Source of the DNA: Escherichia coli
GTDB lineage: Bacteria > Pseudomonadota > Gammaproteobacteria > Enterobacterales > Enterobacteriaceae
DNA: 64,000 bases
Assembly: GCF_036503815.1 (NCBI RefSeq)
Contig: NZ_AP027764.1
Location: 4,278,001 to 4,342,000 of the forward strand
Reading direction: 5' to 3'
In this document: piece after piece, positions 1-9,083 of the stretch
Layout: each line of letters starts with the position of its first letter
Position numbering within the stretch: position 1 is the first letter of the stretch
Position numbers and translations under genes: made by a program
The notes under the pieces: model-generated
Told to the model about the DNA's origin: nothing
Database searches by the model: none
What the model saw: only the letters and a program-made list of their open reading frames with translations

Positions 1-66
1 AATGACATCTAATGCCTTAGTACAAAAATATTGTTTCACTCCTTGCAAGAACCGAACATTCTCCAT
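1..66 (-). CDS. Partial unknown ORF divergent from hsdR (N-terminal 22 codons)
   Basis: An ATG at 66 on the minus strand opens a frame (MENVRFLQGVKQYFCTKALD...) that runs off the left edge without a stop. It is preceded by a purine-rich AGAAGG about 8 bases upstream, a good ribosome binding site. K-12 has mrr next to hsdR, but these residues do not resemble the Mrr N-terminus as I remember it, so this strain probably carries a different gene here. Only 22 codons are visible and I cannot assign a function. It shares the 140-base AT-rich divergent region with hsdR. Confidence 0.4.
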   Translation of the reverse strand, partial: MENVRFLQGVKQYFCTKALDVI

Positions 67-206
67 ATGAATCCTTCTCCAGCTATTGATGAAACTCAAG
101 AATACATTTAAAACAGTGACTTAATGCTGATAATACTCTTTGAACAGATGAATTCATCTATTTTTCTGTGTAGAATTTGCGCATCGCATTTAGATGAGAA
201 TACCCC

Positions 207-2639
207 ATGGCGGAACTGAACCTAAGTAACCTGACGGAAGCAGACATCATTACCAAATGCGTTATGCCAGCCATTCTCAATGCAGGCTGGGACAACACAA
301 CGCAAATCAGACAGGAGGTCAAACTCCGGGACGGTAAAGTCATCGTACGTGGTAAAGTTGCGGCACGCAGAACGGTAAAATCTGCTGACATCGTGCTGTA
401 TCACAAACCAGGCATTCCCTTAGCCGTGATTGAAGCAAAAGCCAACAAACATGAAATTGGCAAAGGGATGCAACAGGGCATTGAATATGCGCGCCTGCTG
501 GACGTTCCTTTTGTTTTTGCCACCAACGGTGATGGCTTTATCTTCCGCGATGCCACCGCAACCGAAGGTGAATGCCTTGAAAAGCAAATAACGCTGGATG
601 ACTTCCCCTCCCCCGCTGAACTCTGGCAAAAATTCTGCCTCTGGAAAGGATACACACAAGCTCAGCTTCCGGTGATTACTCAGGACTATTACGACGATGG
701 CAGCGGTAAATCGCCACGTTATTACCAGCTTCAGGCAATCAACAAAACCATTGAAGCCGTCTCCAACGGGCAAAACCGCGTTCTCCTGGTCATGGCGACC
801 GGAACAGGGAAAACCTATACCGCATTCCAGATCATCTGGCGCCTGTGGAAATCAAAAAATAAAAAACGCATTTTGTTCCTTGCCGATCGCAATATTCTGG
901 TCGACCAAACCAAAAATAATGATTTCCAGCCATTTGGTACGGCAATGACCAAAGTCAGCGGACGCACCATTGATCCCGCTTATGAAATTCACCTCGCGCT
1001 CTATCAGGCTATAACTGGCCCGGAGGAAGACCAAAAAGCGTTTAAACAAGTCGCACCAGATTTCTTCGATCTGATCGTGATCGACGAATGCCATCGCGGC
1101 AGCGCATCCGAAGACAGCGCCTGGCGAGAGATCCTTGATTATTTCAGTTCCGCCACCCAAATTGGCTTAACCGCCACGCCAAAAGAGACGCATGAAGTCT
1201 CCAGCACGGATTACTTCGGCGATCCGGTTTACGTCTACTCGCTAAAAGAAGGGATCGAAGACGGCTTCCTCGCCCCTTATAAAGTTGTCCGTGTTGATAT
1301 TGATGTTGATCTGCAAGGCTGGCGCCCAACCAAAGGGCAAACTGACTTAAACGGCGAAGTGATCGACGATCGTATCTATAACCAGAAAGATTTCGATCGC
1401 ACGATGGTAATCGACGAACGCACAGAACTGGTTGCCAGAACCATTACCGACTACCTCAAGCGCACCAATCCGATGGATAAAACCATCGTCTTCTGTAACG
1501 ACATCGATCATGCAGAACGTATGCGCCGCGCCCTGGTTAATCTCAACCCGGAGCAGGTGAAAAAGAACGACAAATACGTCATGAAAATCACCGGCGATGA
1601 TGAAATTGGCAAAGCTCAGTTGGATAACTTCATCAACCCGAAAAAACCGTACCCGGTTATCGCGACCACTTCAGAGCTGATGACCACTGGTGTGGATGCT
1701 AAAACCTGCAAACTGGTAGTACTGGACCAGAACATCCAGTCGATGACCAAATTCAAGCAAATTATCGGTCGTGGTACACGCATCGACGAACGTTACGGCA
1801 AACTCTGGTTTACCATCCTCGACTTTAAAAAAGCCACCGAACTGTTTGCCGATGAGCGTTTCGATGGCATTCCCGAAAAAGTCATGGATACCACACCAGA
1901 GGATATCGCCGATCCAGAATCTGATTTTGAAGAGAAACTCGAAGAAATCAGCGAACATGACGACGAACAGGTAACAGGCGTTGATGAACCGCCTGCGCCA
2001 CCATACCAGGTTAACGATACCGATGATGTCGGCCCACTTCCGGAAGAAGACGAGAAGAAAATCCGCAAGTTTCACGTCAACGGTGTAGCGGTGGGCGTTA
2101 TTGCGCAGCGTGTTCAGTATTACGATGCCGACGGTAAACTGGTTACCGAATCTTTTAAAGATTACACCCGCAAAACACTGCTCAAAGAATATGCCTCGCT
2201 GGATGACTTTACCCGCAAGTGGCAGGACGCCGATCGCAAAGAAGCGATCATTCACGAGCTGGAACAACAAGGGATCATCTGGGAAGTGCTGGCAGAAGAA
2301 GTCGGTAAAGATCTCGACCCGTTCGACATGCTTTGCCACGTAGTGTATGGTCAGCCGCCGTTAACCCGCAAAGAGCGCGCCGAGAACGTGCGCAAGCGGA
2401 ACTATTTCACAAAATACTCTGAAGCAGCGCAAACCGTGCTCGATAATCTGCTGGATAAATACGCCGATGCGGGCGTACAGGAGATCGAAAGTATTCAGGT
2501 GCTGAAACTTAAGCCATTCGACAGCATGGGCACCTTACCGGAGATTATTAAAACCGGATTTGGCGACCGTAACGGGTATAATCAGGCGCTCAGCGAGCTG
2601 GAAAACGAAATCTACCAATTACCGCCCCGCTCTGCTTAA
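207..2639 (+). CDS. hsdR: Type I restriction enzyme R subunit (type IB family)
   Basis: HsdR is the DNA-translocating and cleaving subunit of the type I R2M2S restriction complex. The N-terminal nuclease domain shows an E-x-K catalytic signature in IPLAVIEAKANK (about residues 69-80). The SF2 motor starts with Walker A in MATGTGKTY (about 196) and has a DECH box in VIDECHRG (about 292). A second RecA-like domain carries the IIGRGTR motif VI. At 810 residues it matches the short HsdR of the type IB family (EcoAI/EcoEI, about 813) and is much shorter than the 1170-residue EcoKI subunit of K-12. An acidic linker (EEKLEEISEHDDE) precedes the C-terminal domain that docks on the methylase. It leads the hsdR-hsdM-hsdS cluster. 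The ATG at 207 has only a weak purine stretch upstream. Confidence 0.95.
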   Translation: MAELNLSNLTEADIITKCVMPAILNAGWDNTTQIRQEVKLRDGKVIVRGKVAARRTVKSADIVLYHKPGIPLAVIEAKANKHEIGKGMQQGIEYARLLDVPFVFATNGDGFIFRDATATEGECLEKQITLDDFPSPAELWQKFCLWKGYTQAQLPVITQDYYDDGSGKSPRYYQLQAINKTIEAVSNGQNRVLLVMATGTGKTYTAFQIIWRLWKSKNKKRILFLADRNILVDQTKNNDFQPFGTAMTKVSGRTIDPAYEIHLALYQAITGPEEDQKAFKQVAPDFFDLIVIDECHRGSASEDSAWREILDYFSSATQIGLTATPKETHEVSSTDYFGDPVYVYSLKEGIEDGFLAPYKVVRVDIDVDLQGWRPTKGQTDLNGEVIDDRIYNQKDFDRTMVIDERTELVARTITDYLKRTNPMDKTIVFCNDIDHAERMRRALVNLNPEQVKKNDKYVMKITGDDEIGKAQLDNFINPKKPYPVIATTSELMTTGVDAKTCKLVVLDQNIQSMTKFKQIIGRGTRIDERYGKLWFTILDFKKATELFADERFDGIPEKVMDTTPEDIADPESDFEEKLEEISEHDDEQVTGVDEPPAPPYQVNDTDDVGPLPEEDEKKIRKFHVNGVAVGVIAQRVQYYDADGKLVTESFKDYTRKTLLKEYASLDDFTRKWQDADRKEAIIHELEQQGIIWEVLAEEVGKDLDPFDMLCHVVYGQPPLTRKERAENVRKRNYFTKYSEAAQTVLDNLLDKYADAGVQEIESIQVLKLKPFDSMGTLPEIIKTGFGDRNGYNQALSELENEIYQLPPRSA

Positions 2640-2705
2640 CAACTCTCTTTTGCGCCTTCTGCAACCATCATGTTGCAGAAGGCCTTGTTTTTCATGGAAT
2701 ACAAC

Positions 2706-4175
2706 ATGTCTATCAGTTCAGTAATCAAATCATTACAAGATATTATGCGCAAAGATGCCGGTGTGGATGGCGATGCGCAGCGTCTCGGTCAGCTCTCCTG
2801 GCTGCTGTTTTTGAAAATCTTCGATGCCCAGGAAGAGGCGCTGGAACTGGAGCAGGATAACTATCAATATCCGATCCCACAGCGTTATTTATGGCGCAGT
2901 TGGGCCGCAAACGCTCAGGGCATTACCGGTGATTCCCTGCTGGAATTCGTTAATGATGATCTGTTCCCGGCGTTGAAAAACCTCACTACACCTATCGATA
3001 AAAACCCACGCGGCTACGTGGTGAAGCAGGCGTTCAGCGATGCCTATAACTATATGAAAAACGGTACGCTACTGCGCCAGGTGATCAACAAGCTGAACGA
3101 AATTGACTTTACCAGCGCCAGCGAACGCCATCTGTTTGGTGATATTTACGAACAGATCCTTAAAGATCTGCAATCTGCGGGCAATGCTGGTGAATTCTAT
3201 ACTCCACGCGCCGTCACTCGCTTTATGGTGGATCGCGTCGATCCGAAACTCGGCGAATCCATTATGGACCCGGCCTGCGGTACGGGCGGTTTTCTTGCCT
3301 GCGCATTTGATCATGTAAAGAACAAATACGTGAAGAGCGTCGCCGATCATCAGACGCTGCAACAACAGATCCACGGTGTTGAGAAAAAACAGCTTCCGCA
3401 CCTGCTGGCGACCACCAATATGCTGTTGCACGGCATTGAAGTACCGGTACAAATTCGTCACGACAACACCCTGAACAAACCGCTTTCCTCCTGGGATGAG
3501 CAACTGGATGTCATTGTTACCAACCCGCCGTTTGGTGGCACGGAAGAAGACGGTATTGAGAAGAACTTTCCGGCAGAGATGCAAACCCGCGAAACGGCGG
3601 ATCTGTTCCTGCAACTGATTGTGGAAGTACTGGCGAAAAACGGTCGCGCGGCGGTGGTATTGCCGGATGGCACACTATTTGGCGAAGGCGTTAAAACCAA
3701 AATCAAAAAACTGCTTACCGAAGAGTGCAACCTGCATACCATCGTGCGCTTACCGAATGGTGTGTTTAACCCCTATACCGGCATTAAAACCAACCTGTTG
3801 TTCTTTACCAAAGGTCAGCCAACCAAAGAGATTTGGTTCTATGAGCATCCGTATCCGGCGGGCGTGAAAAATTACAGTAAAACCAAGCCGATGAAGTTTG
3901 AAGAGTTTCAGGCGGAAATCGACTGGTGGGGGAACGAGGCCGATGGTTTTGCCAGCCGCGTCGAGAATGAGCAGGCGTGGAAAGTCAGCATTGATGACGT
4001 GATTGCGCGTAACTTCAATCTGGATATTAAAAACCCACATCAGGCGGAAACCGTTAGCCATGATCCGGACGAACTGTTAGCGCAGTATGCAAAACAGCAG
4101 GCGGAGATCCAGACGCTGCGTAATCAACTGCGCGATATTCTTGGCGCTGCGCTGTCTGGCAAGGAGGTTAACTAA
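2706..4175 (+). CDS. hsdM: Type I DNA methyltransferase M subunit (adenine-N6)
   Basis: HsdM transfers a methyl group from S-adenosylmethionine to adenine in the recognition site and protects host DNA. The N-terminal helical HsdM_N domain (about residues 5-130) is followed by the N6-adenine methylase fold. The SAM-binding motif is DPACGTGGFL and the catalytic NPPF motif is in VTNPPFGG. The open frame begins upstream at 2670, but the ATG at 2706 gives MSISSVIKSLQ and 489 residues, the length I recall for EcoAI HsdM, so I use that start. An in-frame ATG at 2694 is also possible. The gene lies 66 bases after hsdR and ends in a TAATG overlap with hsdS, so M and S are translationally coupled and made together as the modification enzyme. 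Confidence 0.95.
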   Translation: MSISSVIKSLQDIMRKDAGVDGDAQRLGQLSWLLFLKIFDAQEEALELEQDNYQYPIPQRYLWRSWAANAQGITGDSLLEFVNDDLFPALKNLTTPIDKNPRGYVVKQAFSDAYNYMKNGTLLRQVINKLNEIDFTSASERHLFGDIYEQILKDLQSAGNAGEFYTPRAVTRFMVDRVDPKLGESIMDPACGTGGFLACAFDHVKNKYVKSVADHQTLQQQIHGVEKKQLPHLLATTNMLLHGIEVPVQIRHDNTLNKPLSSWDEQLDVIVTNPPFGGTEEDGIEKNFPAEMQTRETADLFLQLIVEVLAKNGRAAVVLPDGTLFGEGVKTKIKKLLTEECNLHTIVRLPNGVFNPYTGIKTNLLFFTKGQPTKEIWFYEHPYPAGVKNYSKTKPMKFEEFQAEIDWWGNEADGFASRVENEQAWKVSIDDVIARNFNLDIKNPHQAETVSHDPDELLAQYAKQQAEIQTLRNQLRDILGAALSGKEVN

Positions 4176-5944
4176 TGAGTGTGGAAAAGCTGATCGTTGA
4201 TCATATGGAAACCTGGACCTCGGCGTTGCAAACCCGTTCCACCGCCGGGCGCGGCAGTTCCGGAAAAATTGATTTATATGGCATTAAGAAATTACGTGAG
4301 CTGATTCTGGAACTGGCTGTGCGCGGTAAACTGGTGCCGCAAGACCCGAACGATGAACCGGCGTCGGAGCTGCTGAAGCGTATTGCGGCGGAAAAAGCAG
4401 AGCTGGTGAAGCAAGGTAAAATTAAAAAGCAAAAACCACTGCCGGAAATTAGCGAGGAAGAGAAGCCGTTTGAATTGCCGGAGGGATGGGAGTGGGTGCG
4501 ATTGGGTGACTTTACTAATATCATTCGTGGCATAACTTTTCCAGGAAATGAGAAGTCTCAATTTCAAGCCCCAGGTAAAATAGCTTGTTTACGAACAGCG
4601 AACGTGCAAGAAAAAATAGATTGGGATGATTTAATATATATATCTGATAGTTTTGTAAAGCGAGATGATCAATACCTCCAAGAACACGATATAGTCATGT
4701 CTATGGCAAATAGTCGTGAATTGGTTGGTAAAGTCGCCCTAGCTTCTCTACCTGATAATAGCAAATTTACATTTGGCGGATTCTTGAGTGTATTGAGACC
4801 ATTAGTTGTTAATGAAATTTATTTAATGGCCTTACTCAGATGCGAAACTTATAAATCACAGTTAATTGAATCAGCAAGTCAAACTACAAATATTGCTAAT
4901 ATATCGTTAGCAAAACTTAACCCATTACCAGTATGTATTCCTCCAGCTAAAGAGCAAATTCATATTGTTAAAAAGATGAATGAACTCATGTCCCTATGCG
5001 ACCAACTGGAACAGCAATCCCTGACCAGTCTGGACGCACATCAGCAACTGGTTGAAACCCTGTTGGGAACGCTGACTGACAGCCAAAACGCCGAGGAACT
5101 GGCTGAAAACTGGGCTCGTATTAGCGAGCATTTCGACCCACTATTTACCACTGAAGCTAGCGTGGATGCGTTAAAACAGACCATTCTGCAACTGGCCGTA
5201 ATGGGTAAACTTGTGCCGCAGGATCCGAATGATGAACCAGCCTCTGAACTGCTCAAACGAATTGCGCAGGAAAAAGCACAACTGGTGAAAGAAGGAAAAA
5301 TAAAAAAACAAAAACCGTTGCCGCCGATTAGCGATGAGGAAAAGCCGTTTGAACTGCCGGAAGGGTGGGAGTGGAGTTACCTATCAGATATTGGAATACT
5401 TGCTAGAGGAAGATCTAAACATAGACCTCGTAACGATCCCACTCTTTATGCTGATGGCACAATCCCATTAGTACAAACAGGTGATGTTGCAAGATCTAAT
5501 GGATGTATAAATACATATTCCGCGCTATATAATCAACTAGGATTAAGTCAAAGTAAATTATGGAATAAAGGTACTCTTTGTATTACGATTGCTGCAAATA
5601 TTGCAGACTCTGGTATTTTAAACTTTGATGCTTGTTTTCCCGATAGTGTAGTTGGCTTTACTCCATATGAAAATGAAATACCTGTTCTTTATTTTCATTA
5701 TTTCATGATGACAATAAAATCCACTCTGGAAAAATTCGCCCCATCAACTGCGCAAAAAAACATCAACATTGATATATTAAGTCAATTGTTTTTCCCATGT
5801 CCACCATTAGAAGAATTCCATCGTATTGTTGATAAAGTTCAAAACTTATTATCAGTTTGCGATGTTCTAAAAGCCTACATTCAATCCGCCCAGCAAACCC
5901 AACTGCACCTTGCAGATGCACTCACTGACGCGGCGATAAACTAA
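4175..5944 (+). CDS. hsdS: Type I specificity subunit S with two target-recognition domains
   Basis: HsdS decides the bipartite DNA target for both methylation and restriction. The protein has the classical duplicated layout: a conserved helical segment with LAVRGKLVPQDPNDEPASELLKR (about residues 46-108), target-recognition domain 1, a central conserved spacer, a near-identical second segment with LAVMGKLVPQDPNDEP (about 336-400), and target-recognition domain 2. At 589 residues it equals the EcoAI family length. The conserved segments have normal E. coli GC, while the two recognition domains (about 4500-4990 and 5375-5870) are markedly AT-rich, as expected for a mosaic gene that has swapped specificity domains by recombination. 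AAGGAG at 4161 precedes the start, which overlaps hsdM by one base. The target sequence cannot be read from the protein by eye. Confidence 0.95.
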   Translation: MSVEKLIVDHMETWTSALQTRSTAGRGSSGKIDLYGIKKLRELILELAVRGKLVPQDPNDEPASELLKRIAAEKAELVKQGKIKKQKPLPEISEEEKPFELPEGWEWVRLGDFTNIIRGITFPGNEKSQFQAPGKIACLRTANVQEKIDWDDLIYISDSFVKRDDQYLQEHDIVMSMANSRELVGKVALASLPDNSKFTFGGFLSVLRPLVVNEIYLMALLRCETYKSQLIESASQTTNIANISLAKLNPLPVCIPPAKEQIHIVKKMNELMSLCDQLEQQSLTSLDAHQQLVETLLGTLTDSQNAEELAENWARISEHFDPLFTTEASVDALKQTILQLAVMGKLVPQDPNDEPASELLKRIAQEKAQLVKEGKIKKQKPLPPISDEEKPFELPEGWEWSYLSDIGILARGRSKHRPRNDPTLYADGTIPLVQTGDVARSNGCINTYSALYNQLGLSQSKLWNKGTLCITIAANIADSGILNFDACFPDSVVGFTPYENEIPVLYFHYFMMTIKSTLEKFAPSTAQKNINIDILSQLFFPCPPLEEFHRIVDKVQNLLSVCDVLKAYIQSAQQTQLHLADALTDAAIN

Positions 5945-5965
5945 TTTTCCCGCCCTCAAAAAAGC

Positions 5966-5993
5966 AATAAAGCGGCTCAATAGCCGCTTTATT
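5966..5993 (+). terminator. Hairpin terminator after hsdS
   Basis: A perfect 12-base inverted repeat, AATAAAGCGGCT / AGCCGCTTTATT with a 4-base loop, lies 21 bases after the hsdS stop. The stem carries A-rich and T-rich ends, so it could work as a Rho-independent terminator in either direction. Confidence 0.8.
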
Positions 5994-6069
5994 CACATCA
6001 GCAAAAATTATATTTCACGCTAATTTTCATCTTATTTTCATTAATTTTTAGCTGGACTTTCCCTGTATT

Positions 6070-6090
6070 TACTGATGATATGTCCAGGTA
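6070..6090 (+). promoter_or_regulatory. LexA (SOS) box of symE
   Basis: TACTGATGATATGTCCAGGTA has the required CTG-N10-CAG spacing of a LexA operator, about 75 bases before the symE start. symE is an established SOS gene in E. coli. The inner bases deviate from the ideal CTGT-N8-ACAG, so binding may be weaker than at consensus boxes. Confidence 0.7.
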
Positions 6091-6092
6091 TT

Positions 6093-6172
6093 TAGCGCGG
6101 TGCGGATGTGCGCCAACACACCCGCACCGCTCATCACAATCACTATTATCGGAGAATAGCAGTTATGACTGA
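6093..6172 (-). ncRNA. symR: SymR antisense RNA opposite the symE leader (approximate ends)
   Basis: In K-12, symE is repressed by a constitutive antisense RNA of about 77 nt transcribed against its 5' untranslated region and first codons. The same region is conserved here and contains a 9-bp stem (GCGGTGCGG 6097-6105 with CCGCACCGC 6122-6130) that would form the 3' hairpin of the antisense transcript. The ends are placed by analogy with K-12 and not read directly, because no promoter for it is obvious to me. Confidence 0.55.
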
Positions 6173-6506
6173 CACGCATTCTATTGCACAACCGTTCGAA
6201 GCAGAAGTCTCCCCGGCAAATAACCGTCAATTAACCGTGAGTTATGCGAGTCGCTACCCGGATTACAGCCGTATTCCCGCCATCACCCTGAAAGGTCAGT
6301 GGCTGGAAGCCGCCGGTTTTGTCACCGGCACGGCGGTAGATGTCAAAGTGATGGAAGGCTGTATTGTCCTCACCGCCCAACCACCCGCCCCCGAAGAGAG
6401 CGAACTGATGCAGTCGCTGCGCCAGGTGTGCAAACTGTCAGCGCGTAAACAGAAGCAGGTGCAGGAGTTTATTGGGGTGATTGCCGGTAAACAGAAAGTC
6501 GCCTGA
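6165..6506 (+). CDS. symE: SOS-induced toxin-like RNA-cleaving/nucleoid protein SymE
   Basis: SymE is the toxin of the symE/symR type I toxin-antitoxin pair. It is made after DNA damage and reported to cleave or bind nucleic acids, with a fold related to AbrB/MazE antitoxins. The 113-residue product matches K-12 SymE almost throughout (starts MTDTHSIAQPFEAE, ends AGKQKVA). The open frame extends upstream to 6108, but the ATG at 6165 is preceded by GGAGAA and gives the K-12 length. Control is layered: a LexA box upstream, SymR antisense RNA over the leader, and Lon degradation in K-12. Its position beside hsd is the standard one, and a role in recycling damaged RNA has been proposed. Confidence 0.93.
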   Translation: MTDTHSIAQPFEAEVSPANNRQLTVSYASRYPDYSRIPAITLKGQWLEAAGFVTGTAVDVKVMEGCIVLTAQPPAPEESELMQSLRQVCKLSARKQKQVQEFIGVIAGKQKVA

Positions 6507-6514
6507 TACATTGA

Positions 6515-6538
6515 CCCGGTAGCGCCAGTGCTACCGGG
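6515..6538. terminator. Hairpin between convergent symE and the DUF262 gene
   Basis: CCCGGTAGC / GCTACCGGG with a 6-base loop lies 8 bases after the symE stop and 15 bases before the stop of the convergent downstream gene. It can serve both transcripts, although no strong T tract follows. Confidence 0.65.
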
Positions 6539-6552
6539 TATTATTCGCCACG

Positions 6553-8646
6553 TTATACCAACGTGCTCTCCATCTGTTTTTCAAATGCCTGACGGATTAA
6601 TCCCATAATGTAAGGAAGTTGTGCGAGGTCGCTGAAACCAATTTCTACATCGCCATTGCCCCAGCGCCCAACATTTGTCACATCTTTGGCAATACCTTTC
6701 GGATCGACCAGTTCATGAAACTGCATATTAAGCGACAATCGCAGTCGGCTTTTTTGCGGCACAACATCAACAAAATTCGTTTCCGCTTTAAACGCAATAT
6801 AGAGCTTCAATACTTCCTGCGTGATCCCTGCGTCCAGGCGCATAACTTCATCGCTAAGATGATCGAATAACACCCGGCTATGCGAACCATCAGCAAGAAA
6901 AGGATAATCACTCAGGCTGTAACTGGTTTTGTTTTCCGGCTGCCCCCGATAAACAGCTAAAACCTCTTCAGGAAGAGAAGGCGCTTGCCAGACCTGAACC
7001 GCGAGATCGGCCAGACGATCGGCTCGGGCGTGAATGGCAGCTTCATCCCATTTTTCGCACTGTCCAAGACCGATATTCAAATAAAGCGGGCTATGCTTAA
7101 AGCCGTCTTCAATATCGCGTTTTTCCGCGAAAGGTCTGTCACTGTAGCGGGAGTTATAGCGCGTTAAAGTGAGATTCCCCAACGTATGCAACAATTCTTT
7201 ATGAATACGCTGCCAGTCGCTTCCCAGCTCTTCGCGCCATTTAGCCGACAGATTTTCATTCTGCGGCATAATGTGCTCAATCGTAAACTCTTCCACGCGC
7301 TCTCTGCGTTTATCGTTTTCCAGTCGTCGTAACCAGTAGCTGCGACTGCGGAAGTTATAGAGATCGCGAACTTTTAATTCCCGTTTAAATTCATCATCGT
7401 TGGGAAAACGACGATATGAAGGCAGGTTCAAAAAATGCACCTGAATACTTTCCAGATATTTTTCTTTATTAATGACTTTATAAAACGTGGCAAATGTCTT
7501 GTTCAAAGAATTCGTCGGAATCGCACATACTGCACGGCGGAAAACATAAGATTCAATTAAACGAATTATGCTCAGGAAATCTTCGTGAGACAAATCGCCA
7601 TTTTTATAGTCATGATAAAGCACCAGTAAGAAAGGATACGCCACATCGACTTTTAACTCGCGCAGATCCTGAAAAGCCGTGGCAAGCGATTTGTCACTTT
7701 CTTTTCCCAATGCCATTACACAGTAATACTCCGCGTAGATGTGAATATCTTCAACCAGCCGATCTACGCCTTTTTCAGCAACACTCTGGCTGCGGGCATG
7801 GAGTTTAAATGCCTCATAGACTTCATCTGTCCGAGGGATCTCCCCCGTTTTTACCGTCAGATAATGACGCATAAAACTGTCAAAATATTCGCTGTAACCT
7901 TGCTGACCAAAGGCGACTTCCATGGGTCGCCAGTGATCTTCATACAACCGGGTTTGATGCTCTGGTTCGAGGCCCATCAGAATAAAATTGCGCACCAGAT
8001 CGGCCTGACTTAACGCCTTACCGGTGGAGTTCATACTTTCAAAAATCAGTTGCGGATTATCCTGACCACGATTAAGCGCCACATCGACAATTAATAACTT
8101 TGCTAACCCACGACATAAGGGGATCAAGTCATCACCGAGTTTGGCAATTTGTTCATCAAAGAAAGTAAAGTTTTCCATTATTCGATGGGAATAGTTTTCT
8201 GGCATTGGTCTTTGTTTTATTAACGCCAGCAAACTGTCTTTATCAGTCTCGGTCAGCAGTAATTTAAATCCTTTCTCGCCGGACTCATAAGGATTGAGCA
8301 AATAGTAATTACGCAATTTCATTGCTGAAAAGCCATCAAAAACTTCGTCTTCACCAAGATGGCGCGATAAAGCTTCAATCAGCAACATTGCGGTCGTCAG
8401 CCGCTGTTGACCATCAATGACCAGCAACGGAGAAATACCAGAAACCTGATACAATCCCTGCTCTATATAAACAACCGAACCGATAAAATGCGCTGATATA
8501 TCGTCACGCTTTCCGGCACGAATGATGTCGTCCCAAAGTTGCCGACATTGTTGTTCTGTCCATGAATAAGTCCGTTGATAAATGGGAATAACAAACTGCT
8601 GCGAACGTTTTAAAAAATCGAGTAGGCGAGCTTCTGTAGCTTTCAT
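6553..8646 (-). CDS. DUF262 / DUF1524 (GmrSD-like) type IV restriction-family nuclease
   Basis: A 697-residue protein that fuses the two halves of GmrSD-type modification-dependent restriction enzymes. The N-terminal DUF262 domain has IYQRTYSWTEQQCRQLWDDI and the ParB-like nucleotide-binding signature DGQQRLTT (about residues 78-85). The DUF1524 HNH domain shows EHIMPQ (about residues 460-465), and HTLGNLTLTRYNSRYSD supplies the downstream N and polar residues. A C-terminal segment (about 575-690) looks like the DUF5655 domain often attached to these proteins. Known relatives cut phage DNA carrying glucosylated hydroxymethylcytosine or other modified bases. It occupies the position of mcrBC in K-12, which supports a defence role. 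The substrate is not deducible. The ATG at 8646 starts MKATEARLLDFLK. Confidence 0.85.
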   Translation of the reverse strand: MKATEARLLDFLKRSQQFVIPIYQRTYSWTEQQCRQLWDDIIRAGKRDDISAHFIGSVVYIEQGLYQVSGISPLLVIDGQQRLTTAMLLIEALSRHLGEDEVFDGFSAMKLRNYYLLNPYESGEKGFKLLLTETDKDSLLALIKQRPMPENYSHRIMENFTFFDEQIAKLGDDLIPLCRGLAKLLIVDVALNRGQDNPQLIFESMNSTGKALSQADLVRNFILMGLEPEHQTRLYEDHWRPMEVAFGQQGYSEYFDSFMRHYLTVKTGEIPRTDEVYEAFKLHARSQSVAEKGVDRLVEDIHIYAEYYCVMALGKESDKSLATAFQDLRELKVDVAYPFLLVLYHDYKNGDLSHEDFLSIIRLIESYVFRRAVCAIPTNSLNKTFATFYKVINKEKYLESIQVHFLNLPSYRRFPNDDEFKRELKVRDLYNFRSRSYWLRRLENDKRRERVEEFTIEHIMPQNENLSAKWREELGSDWQRIHKELLHTLGNLTLTRYNSRYSDRPFAEKRDIEDGFKHSPLYLNIGLGQCEKWDEAAIHARADRLADLAVQVWQAPSLPEEVLAVYRGQPENKTSYSLSDYPFLADGSHSRVLFDHLSDEVMRLDAGITQEVLKLYIAFKAETNFVDVVPQKSRLRLSLNMQFHELVDPKGIAKDVTNVGRWGNGDVEIGFSDLAQLPYIMGLIRQAFEKQMESTLV

Positions 8647-8742
8647 TCTGACGTCTATCCGTGAAGCGATGATTTCGCAATAATAACCACTTCCTTGTGA
8701 AGGTTATAGAGAAATCCGGTTTATCTGCGATGAATTGCCCCC

Positions 8743-8907
8743 TCACTCCACATCCTCCCTGCGTAACCCGATATCCCTCAACCGCTCATCACTCATCTGC
8801 TGTAACACGCGTCGGGTCTGCATTTGCCGCCGCCAACGCCTCACCGCCTGCCAGAGTTGCACCAGGCCGATAAACGGCGCTTTAGCTTTGTTTTCGTGAA
8901 ATTCCAT
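8743..8907 (-). CDS. yjiS: YjiS, small DUF1127 protein (54 aa)
   Basis: The minus-strand ATG at 8907 is preceded by a strong AGGAGG and encodes 54 residues beginning MEFHENKAKAPFIGL and ending in the DUF1127 signature SDERLRDIGLRREDVE. DUF1127 proteins are small, arginine-rich and often single-domain. In alpha-proteobacteria some bind RNA or affect phosphate and stress responses, but the function of YjiS is unknown. It is divergent from yjiR, as in K-12. Confidence 0.85.
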   Translation of the reverse strand: MEFHENKAKAPFIGLVQLWQAVRRWRRQMQTRRVLQQMSDERLRDIGLRREDVE

Positions 8908-9083
8908 CTGCTGCCTCCTCATCTTTCAGAGGCTTCATCATCCGTCTTCTGGCAGTTCACAATACAGATGCAAATATTAGTTTTATTTAACATACAGACA
9001 GGTTAAAACAGCATCTGCATCCGGTTTTTTAGCCTCATCTGTACCGGTTTTTCTCTCTGTATGGTCCACATAAGGAATACAGC

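Noticed and set aside
1671..2339. 222-codon frame opposite hsdR
   Set aside because: Antisense shadow inside a clear helicase gene; aromatic-rich low-complexity translation.
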